The position numbers and the translations under genes were made by a program. The notes under the pieces were generated by a model. That model was not told where the DNA came from and ran no database searches. It saw only the letters and a list, made by a program, of their open reading frames with translations. 64,000 bases of DNA from Lachnospiraceae bacterium (GTDB lineage Bacteria > Bacillota > Clostridia > Lachnospirales > Lachnospiraceae), in the NCBI GenBank assembly GCA_015057115.1, contig SVEZ01000002.1, forward strand, positions 62,001 through 126,000. Reading direction: 5' to 3'. Below, piece after piece: positions 25,281 through 35,166 of the stretch. Numbering within the stretch: the stretch's first letter is position 1; the number at the start of each line of letters is the position of its first letter.

Positions 25281-27383
25281 ATGTTTAAGAGTTTTACAAT
25301 GGAACTTGGCGGCAGAACCTTACGGGTTGATGTCGGCCGTGTAGCTGCTCAGGCAAACGGTGCAGCGTTAATGTATTACGGAGATACCTGTGTGCTTTGT
25401 ACAGCCACAGCATCCGAGAAACCAAGAGAAGGAATCGACTTTTTCCCTTTAAGTGTGGAATTTGAAGAGAAGATGTATTCTGTAGGTAAGATTCCGGGAG
25501 GCTTTAATAAACGTGAAGGTAAGGCCAGTGAAAACAGCGTATTAACCGCTCGTGTTATTGACCGTCCGATGCGTCCTTTATTCCCGAAGGATTACAGAAA
25601 TGACGTTACATTAAACAATATGGTTATGAGTGTGGACCCGCAGTGTAGACCGGAATTGGTTGCTATGCTTGGTTCTGCCATTGCTACCAGTATTTCCGAT
25701 ATCCCATTCTGTGGACCATGTGCTACTACTCAGCTTGGTATGGTAGACGGCGAGTTTATCGTAAACCCAAGTCAGGAACAGTGGGATAACGGTGATTTAC
25801 AGTTAACTGTTGCTTCTACATCTGAGAAGGTAATTATGATTGAAGCCGGAGCTAATGAGATTCCGGAGGATAAGATGATTGAAGCAATTTACAAATGTCA
25901 TGGCATCAACCAGGATATTATTGCTTTTATCAACCGCATGGTAGAAGAAGTTGGTAAACCAAAACATGAATATGAGAGTTGCGCTATTCCTGAGGAATTG
26001 TTTGCTGCAATGCGTGAGATTGCATCTCCGGAAGAAATGGAGAAAGCTGTCTTTACAGATGAGAAACAGGTACGCGAAGAGAACATTCGTGTAATTCGTG
26101 AGAAGATGGAAGAAGCATTTGCCGAGAATGAAGAGTGGCTTGCTTTAATTCCGGAAGCTTTATATCAGTATCAGAAGAAGACCGTTCGTAAGATGATTTT
26201 AAAAGATCACAAACGTCCGGATGGTCGTAAGATTGACCAGATTCGTCCACTTGCAGCAGAAGTGGATATTGTACCTCGTGTACATGGCTCTGCTATGTTT
26301 ACCCGTGGACAGACTCAGATTTGTACCATTACAACCTTAGGACCGCTTTCCGAAGCACAGAAGGTTGATGGATTAGACGAGAATATTACTGAGAAACGCT
26401 ATATGCATCACTATAATTTCCCATCCTATTCTGTTGGTGAAACCAAGCCAAGCAGAGGACCGGGAAGACGTGAGATTGGTCACGGCGCGTTGGCAGAGAA
26501 GGCACTTGTTCCGGTACTTCCAAGTCCGGAGGACTTCCCATATGCAATTCGTACCGTATCCGAGACTTTTGAGTCCAACGGATCCACATCTCAGGCATCT
26601 ATCTGTGCATCCACCATGTCCTTGATGGCTGCAGGTGTACCGATTAAGAAACAGGTTGCAGGTATTTCCTGTGGTTTGGTTACCGGTGAAACAGATGATG
26701 ATTATATCGTATTGACAGATATCCAGGGACTGGAAGATTTCTTTGGCGATATGGACTTCAAGGTTGCAGGAACACATGACGGTATTACTGCAATTCAGAT
26801 GGATATTAAGATTCATGGTCTTACAAGACCGATTGTTGAAGAGGCAATTGCAAGAACCAAGATTGCAAGAGAGTATATAATCAATGAAGTGCTGACACCG
26901 GCAATTGCACAGCCACGTGCAGAGGTTGGCGAGTACGCTCCGAAGATTACTCAGATGACTATCGATCCACAGAAGATTGGCGATGTAGTTGGTCAGCGTG
27001 GAAAGACCATCAATACAATTATTGAACAGACCGGCGTTAAGATTGACATTAACGATGATGGATTTGTTTCTATTTGCGGAACCGATGCTGAGAAGATGGC
27101 AGAAGCTATGCATATGATCAAAGTAATTACCACCGACTTTGAAGAAGGCTTGGTATTTACCGGTAAAGTCATCAGCATCAAAGAGTTTGGTGCATTTATT
27201 GAGTTCGCACCGGGCAAAGAGGGAATGGTTCACATTTCCAAGATTTGCAAGGAACGTATTCAGCATGTAGAAGATGTATTAACCTTAGGCGATAAGGTTA
27301 CAGTTGTTTGCCTTGGCAAAGATAAGCTTGGTAGAATCAGCTTCTCCATCAAAGATGTGAAGCCGGACGCTGAAGCAATCTAA
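25281..27383 (+). CDS. pnp: Polyribonucleotide nucleotidyltransferase
   Basis: Tandem RNase PH domains (GIDFFPLSVEFEEKMYSVGKIPGGF), KH (IGDVVGQRGKTINTIIEQTG) and S1 domain. Confidence 0.98.
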   Translation: MFKSFTMELGGRTLRVDVGRVAAQANGAALMYYGDTCVLCTATASEKPREGIDFFPLSVEFEEKMYSVGKIPGGFNKREGKASENSVLTARVIDRPMRPLFPKDYRNDVTLNNMVMSVDPQCRPELVAMLGSAIATSISDIPFCGPCATTQLGMVDGEFIVNPSQEQWDNGDLQLTVASTSEKVIMIEAGANEIPEDKMIEAIYKCHGINQDIIAFINRMVEEVGKPKHEYESCAIPEELFAAMREIASPEEMEKAVFTDEKQVREENIRVIREKMEEAFAENEEWLALIPEALYQYQKKTVRKMILKDHKRPDGRKIDQIRPLAAEVDIVPRVHGSAMFTRGQTQICTITTLGPLSEAQKVDGLDENITEKRYMHHYNFPSYSVGETKPSRGPGRREIGHGALAEKALVPVLPSPEDFPYAIRTVSETFESNGSTSQASICASTMSLMAAGVPIKKQVAGISCGLVTGETDDDYIVLTDIQGLEDFFGDMDFKVAGTHDGITAIQMDIKIHGLTRPIVEEAIARTKIAREYIINEVLTPAIAQPRAEVGEYAPKITQMTIDPQKIGDVVGQRGKTINTIIEQTGVKIDINDDGFVSICGTDAEKMAEAMHMIKVITTDFEEGLVFTGKVISIKEFGAFIEFAPGKEGMVHISKICKERIQHVEDVLTLGDKVTVVCLGKDKLGRISFSIKDVKPDAEAI

Positions 27384-27397
27384 GAAATATGATTTAA

Positions 27398-27427
27398 AGA
27401 GTTCCGTGAAAGCGGAGCTCTTTTTTG
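27398..27427 (+). terminator. Intrinsic terminator after pnp
   Basis: AGAGTTCCG-TGAAAG-CGGAGCTCTTTTTT. Confidence 0.88.
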
Positions 27428-27493
27428 CATTTTACCGTAAGGAACCATCTGTATAATCCTTCATATATTACTAAAAAACATAATGGTAAGAAT

Positions 27494-28393
27494 ATGAACC
27501 GAGTTAGAAATCTTTTAGATTGGGACTTTGTCCGTCAAAAAGGATATACAGGAGATGGAGTTGGTGTAGCGGTATTTGATACGGGAATTTTTCCGCATCC
27601 TGATTTGAAGCATCGGATTATTGGCATGAAGGATTTTGTGGAGGATAGTTACGGGATATATGATGATAACGGTCATGGCACCCATGTAGCAGGTATCCTG
27701 GCAGGGGATGGCAGTTCTTCTGAGGGAAAATATACAGGAATTGCTCCGGGAGCTTGGCTATATGCCTACAAAATATTGAATGAAGGTGGAAACGGCAATT
27801 TAAACCGGGCAGTACAGGCTTTAGAGGATTGTATTTCACGAGCCAAAGCGTATAACCTGCGAATACTGAATTTTTCAATGGGAATGGGGAAAAATGTAAA
27901 TAGTGAAGAAAAGAAGCGATTATTAAATTGCCTTGAAATGGCCTGGGATGCGGGAATTGTTGTGGTATGTGCTGCAGGTAATGAAGGTCCCTTACCCATG
28001 AGTATTACGCCACCGGGAAACCTTAGAAAGATTATTACTGTAGGTGCAATGGATGATGAAAGCAGTAATGTACCCGGTAACTTAAACCGTGGTTATTCCG
28101 GAAGAGGCCCAACAGGCTCCTATATTATGAAACCGGAAGTAGTGGCTCCGGGTACCAATATTACAAGCTGTAATGCAAAACGAAAGCCCTTATATACTAT
28201 CAAAAGCGGTACCTCCATGTCCACACCTGTCGTTAGTGGAGCCATTGCGCTGCTTTTGGAAAAATATCCGAATCTAACTCCGGCACAAGTAAAATTGCGG
28301 CTGTATCATACCTGTGTTTCTATGGGACTTAAGAAAAATCATGAAGGTTGGGGTATGCTTAACCTTAAGAACTTGTTGACAGGTAGCCTCTAA
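27494..28393 (+). CDS. S8 family serine peptidase (subtilisin-like, no evident signal peptide)
   Basis: Catalytic triad contexts VAVFDTGI, NGHGTHVAGILAG, SGTSMSTPVVSGA. Start at ATG 27494 is uncertain (weak RBS; ORF extends to 27425). Confidence 0.92.
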   Translation: MNRVRNLLDWDFVRQKGYTGDGVGVAVFDTGIFPHPDLKHRIIGMKDFVEDSYGIYDDNGHGTHVAGILAGDGSSSEGKYTGIAPGAWLYAYKILNEGGNGNLNRAVQALEDCISRAKAYNLRILNFSMGMGKNVNSEEKKRLLNCLEMAWDAGIVVVCAAGNEGPLPMSITPPGNLRKIITVGAMDDESSNVPGNLNRGYSGRGPTGSYIMKPEVVAPGTNITSCNAKRKPLYTIKSGTSMSTPVVSGAIALLLEKYPNLTPAQVKLRLYHTCVSMGLKKNHEGWGMLNLKNLLTGSL

Positions 28394-28463
28394 AGGGAAA
28401 GGAACAGCCCTTGTCTGCCTCGTGTCCTTATGTTATAATACAACAATGAATTGAGGAACGAAT

Positions 28464-30008
28464 ATGAAATGGTTAAATAAATTAAGAAAAGTGTTAAGCA
28501 GCCGTCTTGTAATCTGGGGAATCGTAATGCTTCTGCAGATTGGATGGTTTATTTCCCTGTTTTTGTACATTCATAATCATTTTCGCTATGCCGGAACCTG
28601 TTTGGAGATTGTAGCATTTATCATTGTTCTTACCATTGTAAATGCCCAAACCAATCCTTCTTATAAGGTTGCATGGTCTATTTTGATACTTGGAGCCCCG
28701 GTACTTGGTATAGCCATGTATTTTTTGTTTGGACGTTCGGATATTACCAAACGAAAACGTAAAAAATTGGATAAAATGCATACCAAGTCCGTTCGCCATC
28801 TGCCTTCGGATTCAGATATAATACAGGAAATCTCAACAAGAAGCCGAGGCGCGGCAAAACAGGCAGGGTATATCAGTAAGTGGTCCCATTTCCCAATTAG
28901 TCGAAACCAGGGTCTGACCTATTATTGTACCGGTGATGATACGCTAAAACCGATTTTGGATGCAATTTCAAAGGCGGAGCATTATATTTTCCTGGAATTT
29001 TTTATCATTCGGGAAGGTGTGTTTTTCAATACTATTTTGGATGCGCTAGAGCAGAAGGTCAAAGAAGGGGTAGAAGTACGTCTGATGTATGATGACTTTG
29101 GAAGTGCCAATACGGTTCCACATCATTATGACCGGTATATTGAAAGTTTTGGAATACGTTGTGTCCGTTTTAATCCCTTAAAACCATTGTTTTCTGCGGT
29201 AATGAATAACCGGGATCATCGGAAAATGCTGATAATAGACGGCAAAATCGCTTTTACCGGAGGCTTTAACCTGGCAGATGAGTATATTAATCAGCGTAAG
29301 CGTTTTGGCCATTGGAAAGACAACGGTTTACGGATAGAAGGCCGTCCTGTTGCCAATTTTGTTGCTATGTTTTTGGAGATGTGGCAATATCAAACGGGAA
29401 TGCCCGAGGACGAAACACCATATTTTCCGGAATATTCTATGAATGAGCCGGAAGTTCTGCCGGGCTATGTGCAACCTTTTGCCGATTCTCCATTGGATCA
29501 CGAAAAGGTTGGAGAAACCGTTTACTTAAATATAATTAACCGGGCAAAGGACTATATTTACATTTTTACCCCCTATTTAATCGTGGATAACGAAATGATG
29601 ACGGCGCTTTGCAATGCGGCCAAGTCCGGTGTAGACGTTCGTATTGTAACTCCGGGTATACCGGATAAGCGGTTGGTATTTCTGCTGACCCAGTCTTATT
29701 ATTCACAGCTTTTGCGGGCAGGAGTGAAAATTTACCAATACGGGCCGGGCTTCATTCATGCCAAAACCTTTGTATGCGATGATGTGATTGCTACGGTGGG
29801 TACCATTAATTTGGACTATCGAAGCTTGTATATGCATTTTGAATGCGGTGTATGGATGTACGGAACCTGGGAGGTTGGTCAGATTAAGCAGGATGCTTTG
29901 GAAACCTTCCGGATATCCAAGGAGATCACTTACGCCAGGGAAGCTGGACGCAGCTGGATTATTCGCACGCTGCAGGGAATATTGCGCTTGTTTGCCCCGC
30001 TTTTGTAG
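28464..30008 (+). CDS. cls: Cardiolipin synthase (phospholipase D superfamily)
   Basis: Two HKD motifs (NRDHRKMLIIDGKIAFTGG; FIHAKTFVCDDVIATVGTINLDYRS). Confidence 0.95.
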   Translation: MKWLNKLRKVLSSRLVIWGIVMLLQIGWFISLFLYIHNHFRYAGTCLEIVAFIIVLTIVNAQTNPSYKVAWSILILGAPVLGIAMYFLFGRSDITKRKRKKLDKMHTKSVRHLPSDSDIIQEISTRSRGAAKQAGYISKWSHFPISRNQGLTYYCTGDDTLKPILDAISKAEHYIFLEFFIIREGVFFNTILDALEQKVKEGVEVRLMYDDFGSANTVPHHYDRYIESFGIRCVRFNPLKPLFSAVMNNRDHRKMLIIDGKIAFTGGFNLADEYINQRKRFGHWKDNGLRIEGRPVANFVAMFLEMWQYQTGMPEDETPYFPEYSMNEPEVLPGYVQPFADSPLDHEKVGETVYLNIINRAKDYIYIFTPYLIVDNEMMTALCNAAKSGVDVRIVTPGIPDKRLVFLLTQSYYSQLLRAGVKIYQYGPGFIHAKTFVCDDVIATVGTINLDYRSLYMHFECGVWMYGTWEVGQIKQDALETFRISKEITYAREAGRSWIIRTLQGILRLFAPLL

Positions 30009-30047
30009 GCGACTTTTACTGTAAACTATGAAAGGAAAGTAAAGTTT

Positions 30048-30929
30048 ATGACCGCATTTTTTGTCGTTTTGGGATGTTTTATCCTGCTTATATTTCTTTT
30101 GTGGTTGGAATTAAAGCAATTTCGGGTTACGTACTATAGTTTAGAATCTTCGAAGATAGACAAAAAATTTCGGATAGCATTTTTATCGGATGTTCATGGA
30201 AAAACCTTTGAAGGAAGACTTTTAACCAAGGTTAAAGCTCTTCAGCCGGATGTAATACTTATCGGCGGAGATATGATAACCAAGAAACATCCGGAGCAGC
30301 TTATTCCCATGGCGGATTTTGTGATTCAGTTGAAAGAAATTGCACCGGTATATTATGGTTTCGGCAACCATGAAACCACCATAGAAGAAATTTTGGGTGT
30401 GGAAGAGGAAGCCTATGGAAGAGCATTTGAAGATTATAAAAATTGCTTGGAAGAAGGCGGCATCACATTTTTACGAAATGAAACCCAATCCATTGGTCAT
30501 GGTGTAAAGGTTTCCGGTCTGGAATTACCCAGTGAGTATTATCAGAAGTTTGAAGTTAAACCTCTTGGGGAAGAGGAGATGAGGAAATATCTGAATCCGA
30601 AGGAGACGGAAGAGTATCATATTCTCATGGCCCATCATCCTGTGTTTGGAGAAACCTATCAGAAGCTTTTGCCGGATTTGATTTTATCGGGACACACACA
30701 TGGTGGACTGGTTCGTTTTCCCTTTATTGGAAGTATTATCAGCACAGAACTTACGTGGTTTCCCAAGTATGATGGAGGAAGCTATACGTTAATTGAGGGG
30801 AATAAAAGAATTCCTTTTCTGGTAAGCAAAGGCTTGGGATATCATTCTTATCCAATACGGGTTCTGGACAGAGCAGAGATTCTTTTGCTGGAATTATCTT
30901 GCCAAGATGAGAAAAACCTAGTAAAATAA
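30048..30929 (+). CDS. Metallophosphoesterase
   Basis: FLSDVHGK, IGGDMITKK, GNHET, LSGHTHGG motifs. Confidence 0.92.
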   Translation: MTAFFVVLGCFILLIFLLWLELKQFRVTYYSLESSKIDKKFRIAFLSDVHGKTFEGRLLTKVKALQPDVILIGGDMITKKHPEQLIPMADFVIQLKEIAPVYYGFGNHETTIEEILGVEEEAYGRAFEDYKNCLEEGGITFLRNETQSIGHGVKVSGLELPSEYYQKFEVKPLGEEEMRKYLNPKETEEYHILMAHHPVFGETYQKLLPDLILSGHTHGGLVRFPFIGSIISTELTWFPKYDGGSYTLIEGNKRIPFLVSKGLGYHSYPIRVLDRAEILLLELSCQDEKNLVK

Positions 30930-30946
30930 CTAGGTTGGAGGATTTT

Positions 30947-31693
30947 ATGGAATTACAGGTAAAACTTAACACTTTTGAAGGACCTTTGGATTTGCTCCTT
31001 CATCTGATTGATAAGAATAAAGCGAATATTTTCGATATCCCCATTGCCTTAATTACGGAACAATATTTGGAATATCTGGATGAAATGAAGCGACAGGACC
31101 TCAATATTATGAGTGAATTCCTGGTTATGGCTACAACGCTATTGGATATTAAGGCTAAAATGCTTCTTCCGGCGGAGGTGACCGAAGAGGGAGAGGAGAT
31201 TGACCCACGTGAAGAATTGGTTCAGCAGTTAATCGAATACAAAATGTACAAGTATATGTCTTACGAATTACGGGATCGTCAGATGGATGCAGCGAAGAAC
31301 TACTATAAGCCGGCAACCTTACCGGATGAGGTGTTATCCTATCAGGCACCGATTGATATGGAAGCTCTGGTGGGTGATATGAATCTTCATAAACTGAATG
31401 AAATTTTTAAATCCATGATGAAACGTCAGGTGGAACGTATTGATCCGGTACGTGCAACCTTTGGTAAAATCGAAAAAGAAGAAGTGAGCATGGAAGAAGA
31501 GATGGAGTATATGGAACAGTATCTCAGAGAACATCGACGTTTTTCTTTTCGGGAGTTTTTGGGAAATACCCATTCCAAGTTACGGATGGTGGTAGTATTC
31601 CTTACGATCCTGGAGTTTATGAAAATGGGAAAAATAACCATTACCCAGGAACACACCTTTGATGATATTTTAATTGAATCATGTTTGGAGTAA
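30947..31693 (+). CDS. scpA: Segregation and condensation protein A
   Basis: LNTFEGPLDLLLHLIDKNKANIFDIPIALITEQYLEYL. Confidence 0.95.
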   Translation: MELQVKLNTFEGPLDLLLHLIDKNKANIFDIPIALITEQYLEYLDEMKRQDLNIMSEFLVMATTLLDIKAKMLLPAEVTEEGEEIDPREELVQQLIEYKMYKYMSYELRDRQMDAAKNYYKPATLPDEVLSYQAPIDMEALVGDMNLHKLNEIFKSMMKRQVERIDPVRATFGKIEKEEVSMEEEMEYMEQYLREHRRFSFREFLGNTHSKLRMVVVFLTILEFMKMGKITITQEHTFDDILIESCLE

Positions 31694-31696
31694 AAG

Positions 31697-32272
31697 ATGA
31701 ATAAAACAAAAGCAAAAGCAGCAATTGAAGCCATTTTATTCTCCTTCGGAGAGTCGGTAGAATTATCCAAGATTGCTTTGGCATTGGAATTGGATAAGGA
31801 TATTACCGAATCCTATATTAAAGAATTAATGGAAGAATATGAAAACGAAGACAGAGGCCTTCAGATTATTGAATTGGAACAGTCTTATCAGATGTGTTCC
31901 AAACGGGAGTTTTATGATTGCTTAATAAAGATTAAGGAACAGCCCCGTAGAAATGTTCTGACGGATGTATTATTAGAAACTTTGTCTATTATTGCATATA
32001 AACAGCCTATTACCCGTGTGGAAATTGAAAAAATCCGTGGTGTATCCTGCGGACATGCCGTAAATAAGCTGGTAGAATATAATCTGGTACAGGAGTTGGG
32101 ACGACTGGATGCACCGGGAAGACCCTTGTTATTTGGAACCACAGAAGAATTTTTGCGTTCCTTCGGGGTGAATTCTGTGGACGAGCTCCCGGTATTAAAA
32201 GCAGATCAGATTGACGAATTTAAGGCACAGGCAGAAGAAGAGTTAAACGCAATGGAAAAGGTGGACGTATAA
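31697..32272 (+). CDS. scpB: Segregation and condensation protein B
   Basis: AIEAILFSFGESVE...LETLSIIAYKQPITRVEIEKIRGV. Confidence 0.95.
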   Translation: MNKTKAKAAIEAILFSFGESVELSKIALALELDKDITESYIKELMEEYENEDRGLQIIELEQSYQMCSKREFYDCLIKIKEQPRRNVLTDVLLETLSIIAYKQPITRVEIEKIRGVSCGHAVNKLVEYNLVQELGRLDAPGRPLLFGTTEEFLRSFGVNSVDELPVLKADQIDEFKAQAEEELNAMEKVDV

Positions 32273-33187
32273 ATGAGTTTTTTATGGTTCTTATCCAACT
32301 ATCGAAATCCCGTAACCGAAGCCCTGGCATTGGGAATCACAGAATTTGGATATCAAATTATTCCCATTGTTTTTCTGGCAGTGATTTTCTGGTGCTTCGA
32401 TAAGAAAACTGCCTACAAAGCCGGTTTTGCCTTCTGCATTTCCGGATTAATCGTACATGGTATTATTAAAATTTTTGTCCGCATCCCACGTCCGTGGATT
32501 TTGGATAAAGATTTTACACCGGTTAAAAAGGCTTTAAAAGCTGCCACCGGTTTTTCCTTCCCAAGTGGACATAGCCAGGCAGCCACATCCATTTTTGGTT
32601 CCTTTTTTACATCCTGCAAAATAAAGTGGATGAAGATACTATGCTTGATAATCCCGCTTTTAGTTGGCTTATCCCGTATGTTTCTCGGGGTCCATACGCC
32701 AAAGGATGTTCTTTGCGGAATTGGAATGGGTGTTTTATCCATCGTCCTTGTGGAATATGCCTATCCTTATCTGGAAAAGGGAATCGGCATGAAGGCGCTT
32801 TTGTTGCCGCTGATTTGTATGGTTGCTTCTGTAATCGGCGTAATAGAAGGATACTATTTTTTCTCAAAAGGAATTATAGACTATATCAACGTAAAGGACT
32901 GTTTTCAATGTGTGGGCGCTAGCATTGGATTTTGTCTTGGGTATTATTTGGAGACGAAACGGATTCATTTTCAGATGCCAAAGTCAGTTTCTCAAGGAAC
33001 CATCCGCGTTCTTGTGGGTCTGATTATACTGGTTGCTTTGAAAGTCGGACTGAAGTTGGTTACGGGAGAGAACCCTTTTATTGCATGTTTTAGCAACCTA
33101 GTATTAACCTTCTTTATTACAGCCGGATACCCGTATTTGTTTGAAAAAATATTTAAGAATAGAAATGGAAATGCTTATGAAAAATAA
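32273..33187 (+). CDS. PAP2 superfamily membrane phosphatase
   Basis: FSFPSGHSQAATS and SRMFLGVHTPKDVLCG motifs. Confidence 0.92.
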   Translation: MSFLWFLSNYRNPVTEALALGITEFGYQIIPIVFLAVIFWCFDKKTAYKAGFAFCISGLIVHGIIKIFVRIPRPWILDKDFTPVKKALKAATGFSFPSGHSQAATSIFGSFFTSCKIKWMKILCLIIPLLVGLSRMFLGVHTPKDVLCGIGMGVLSIVLVEYAYPYLEKGIGMKALLLPLICMVASVIGVIEGYYFFSKGIIDYINVKDCFQCVGASIGFCLGYYLETKRIHFQMPKSVSQGTIRVLVGLIILVALKVGLKLVTGENPFIACFSNLVLTFFITAGYPYLFEKIFKNRNGNAYEK

Positions 33188-33800
33188 TTGGATTATTGGA
33201 GTTTGTGGAGGCTCCGCGTCAGGAAAAACCACCATTGTAAAACGTATCAGCCAACACTTTGGAGAAGACATTCTGGTCATTAATCACGATAGCTACTACA
33301 AAGAGCATAGTAACATGACTTACGAGGAACGTTCCAAGTTAAACTACGATCATCCGTCTTCTTTTGAAACCGATCGATTGGTACGGGATTTGAATGCCTT
33401 GTTAAAAGGGGAAGAGGTGGACGTACCGGTTTATGATTTTTCGGTTCATAACCGTTCTAAAGAAGTTACCCATGTATCTCCCAAACAGATTATTGTGGTG
33501 GAGGGTATTCTTGTACTGGAAAATAAGACCTTGCGTGATATGATGGACGTTAAGGTTTATGTGGATACGGATGCGGATGAACGTTTAATGCGTCGTATTC
33601 GCCGAGATATGGTGGAACGTGCCAGAAGCATTGATTCTATTCTGGGACAATATGCAGAGACCGTTAAGCCTATGCATGAGGAATTTGTGGAACCCTCCAA
33701 ACGCTATGCGGATATTATCATCCCCAGAGGTGGAGAAAATGAAGCAGGTATCGGCATGATGATTTCTTATATGGATCACATGTTAAGAGGAAAAATATAA
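33171..33800 (+). CDS. udk: Uridine kinase
   Basis: GVCGGSASGKTTIVKRI; NHDSYYKE; YDHPSSFETD. Start 33171 or 33177; overlaps the PAP2 gene. Confidence 0.94.
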   Translation: MLMKNNWIIGVCGGSASGKTTIVKRISQHFGEDILVINHDSYYKEHSNMTYEERSKLNYDHPSSFETDRLVRDLNALLKGEEVDVPVYDFSVHNRSKEVTHVSPKQIIVVEGILVLENKTLRDMMDVKVYVDTDADERLMRRIRRDMVERARSIDSILGQYAETVKPMHEEFVEPSKRYADIIIPRGGENEAGIGMMISYMDHMLRGKI

Positions 33801-33804
33801 GTTT

Positions 33805-33843
33805 AAAAAGAACTGATTGACATTTCCAATTGGTTCTTTTTTT
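33805..33843 (+). terminator. Intrinsic terminator after udk
   Basis: AAAGAACTGATTG-ACATTTC-CAATTGGTTCTTTTTTT. Confidence 0.85.
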
Positions 33844-33876
33844 GTGTCTAAAACATAGGTATGATGAAAAGGGTTA

Positions 33877-35124
33877 ATGAGGCAGAAAATGAAAAGAAGG
33901 CGGAGCCTGTTTCTAATAGTTCTTTTATTAATTCAATTAAACAGTTGTCAATTGGTTGCCCGTGGGGCATCTCAAAAGCCTTTACCTCCGAAAATCCATG
34001 CATCAGCTTTTTGCGTATTGGATGGGGAAAACGGCCGGGTATTGTGGGAGAAAAACAGTGAAAAAGTATTGTCAAATGCCAGCACCACCAAGATAGTAAC
34101 CTGTATTCTTGCCCTGGAAAACTGCAAATTGGACGAAGAAGTGACCGTCAGTGCTTATGCGGCAGGGATGCCTCGGGTTCATTTAGGCATGAAACCGGGT
34201 GAACAATACCGTTTGGAGGATCTTTTATATGCCATGATGTTAGAATCTTTTAATGATGTGGCAGTTGCCATAGCGGAACATGTCAGCGGTTCCGTAGAGG
34301 CTTTTGCGGAAAAAATGAATGAGAAGGCGTCAAAGCTATGTGATAAAAAAGCGCATTTTGTAACCCCCAACGGTCTGGATGCAGAGGGGCATGGAATTTC
34401 TGCCGTGAACCTTGCACGTATTATGGGATATTGCGTACAGGCTTCCCCGCAAAAGGAAAAATTTTTAAAGATTACTGGAGCAAACAGCCATTCCTTTCAA
34501 GAGTTGACTACCGGTCGAAGTATTACGGTTCACAATCACAATTCCATGTTGGGCCGGGAGGGAATTTACAGCGGAAAAACCGGTTTTACGGGAAAAGCAG
34601 GATACTGTTATGTGGCGGCGGCAAAAATATATGGTCATACTGTATGTATTGCACTTTTGGCAAGCGGCTGGCCTCCCAATAAAAATTTCAAATGGCAGGA
34701 TTGTTGCATGCTTTTAAAAGCTTTGTCTAAACAATTGGCTGAAAAATCTTTTCCCGGAATTCCAAGAGGATATGTCAAAGTAAAAAATACGGCTTTTATG
34801 TCCAAAACAGCCTTGATACCCGATAGTATAAAAATCCGTTATAAAAGTATACTCCCAAAGCACCGAGGAATCCTTTTATTTGATGGAGAACGTATAAAAA
34901 CCCGCATATTTTTAAAAAGAGGAATGAAGCTCCCGGTAAAAAAGGATCAGATTATAGGAGAAGCTCATTGGTATGTTGATGGAAACTGTGTGGCTATAGA
35001 GCCTATTTTTTCAGTGAAAAATTACGAAGAAATTTCACTTTTAAAAGTAGTAAACCATTGCTTTAAGAAGTTTTTGTTAAATCGCATAAATTTACGGAAT
35101 TTTCCGTTGAAAAATTGTACTTAA
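33877..35124 (+). CDS. D-alanyl-D-alanine carboxypeptidase (DacF/S11-like)
   Basis: Signal peptide; SNASTTKIVT (SxxK), active-site GVKG-like KTGFTGKAGYC. Start 33877 or 33889. Confidence 0.9.
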   Translation: MRQKMKRRRSLFLIVLLLIQLNSCQLVARGASQKPLPPKIHASAFCVLDGENGRVLWEKNSEKVLSNASTTKIVTCILALENCKLDEEVTVSAYAAGMPRVHLGMKPGEQYRLEDLLYAMMLESFNDVAVAIAEHVSGSVEAFAEKMNEKASKLCDKKAHFVTPNGLDAEGHGISAVNLARIMGYCVQASPQKEKFLKITGANSHSFQELTTGRSITVHNHNSMLGREGIYSGKTGFTGKAGYCYVAAAKIYGHTVCIALLASGWPPNKNFKWQDCCMLLKALSKQLAEKSFPGIPRGYVKVKNTAFMSKTALIPDSIKIRYKSILPKHRGILLFDGERIKTRIFLKRGMKLPVKKDQIIGEAHWYVDGNCVAIEPIFSVKNYEEISLLKVVNHCFKKFLLNRINLRNFPLKNCT

Positions 35125-35166
35125 AGGAATACAATATCAAATGTAGATTATGTAGGAGGTAGATAC

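Noticed and set aside
25144-25344. 66-aa ORF in the rpsO-pnp intergenic as a leader peptide
   Set aside because: Passes out of frame into pnp, lacks an RBS, and the region is better explained by the RNA hairpin.
26373-27266. 297-aa minus-strand ORF opposite pnp
   Set aside because: Shadow ORF antisense to well-supported pnp coding sequence; composition rich in Cys/Asn/Leu with no recognisable domain and no RBS.
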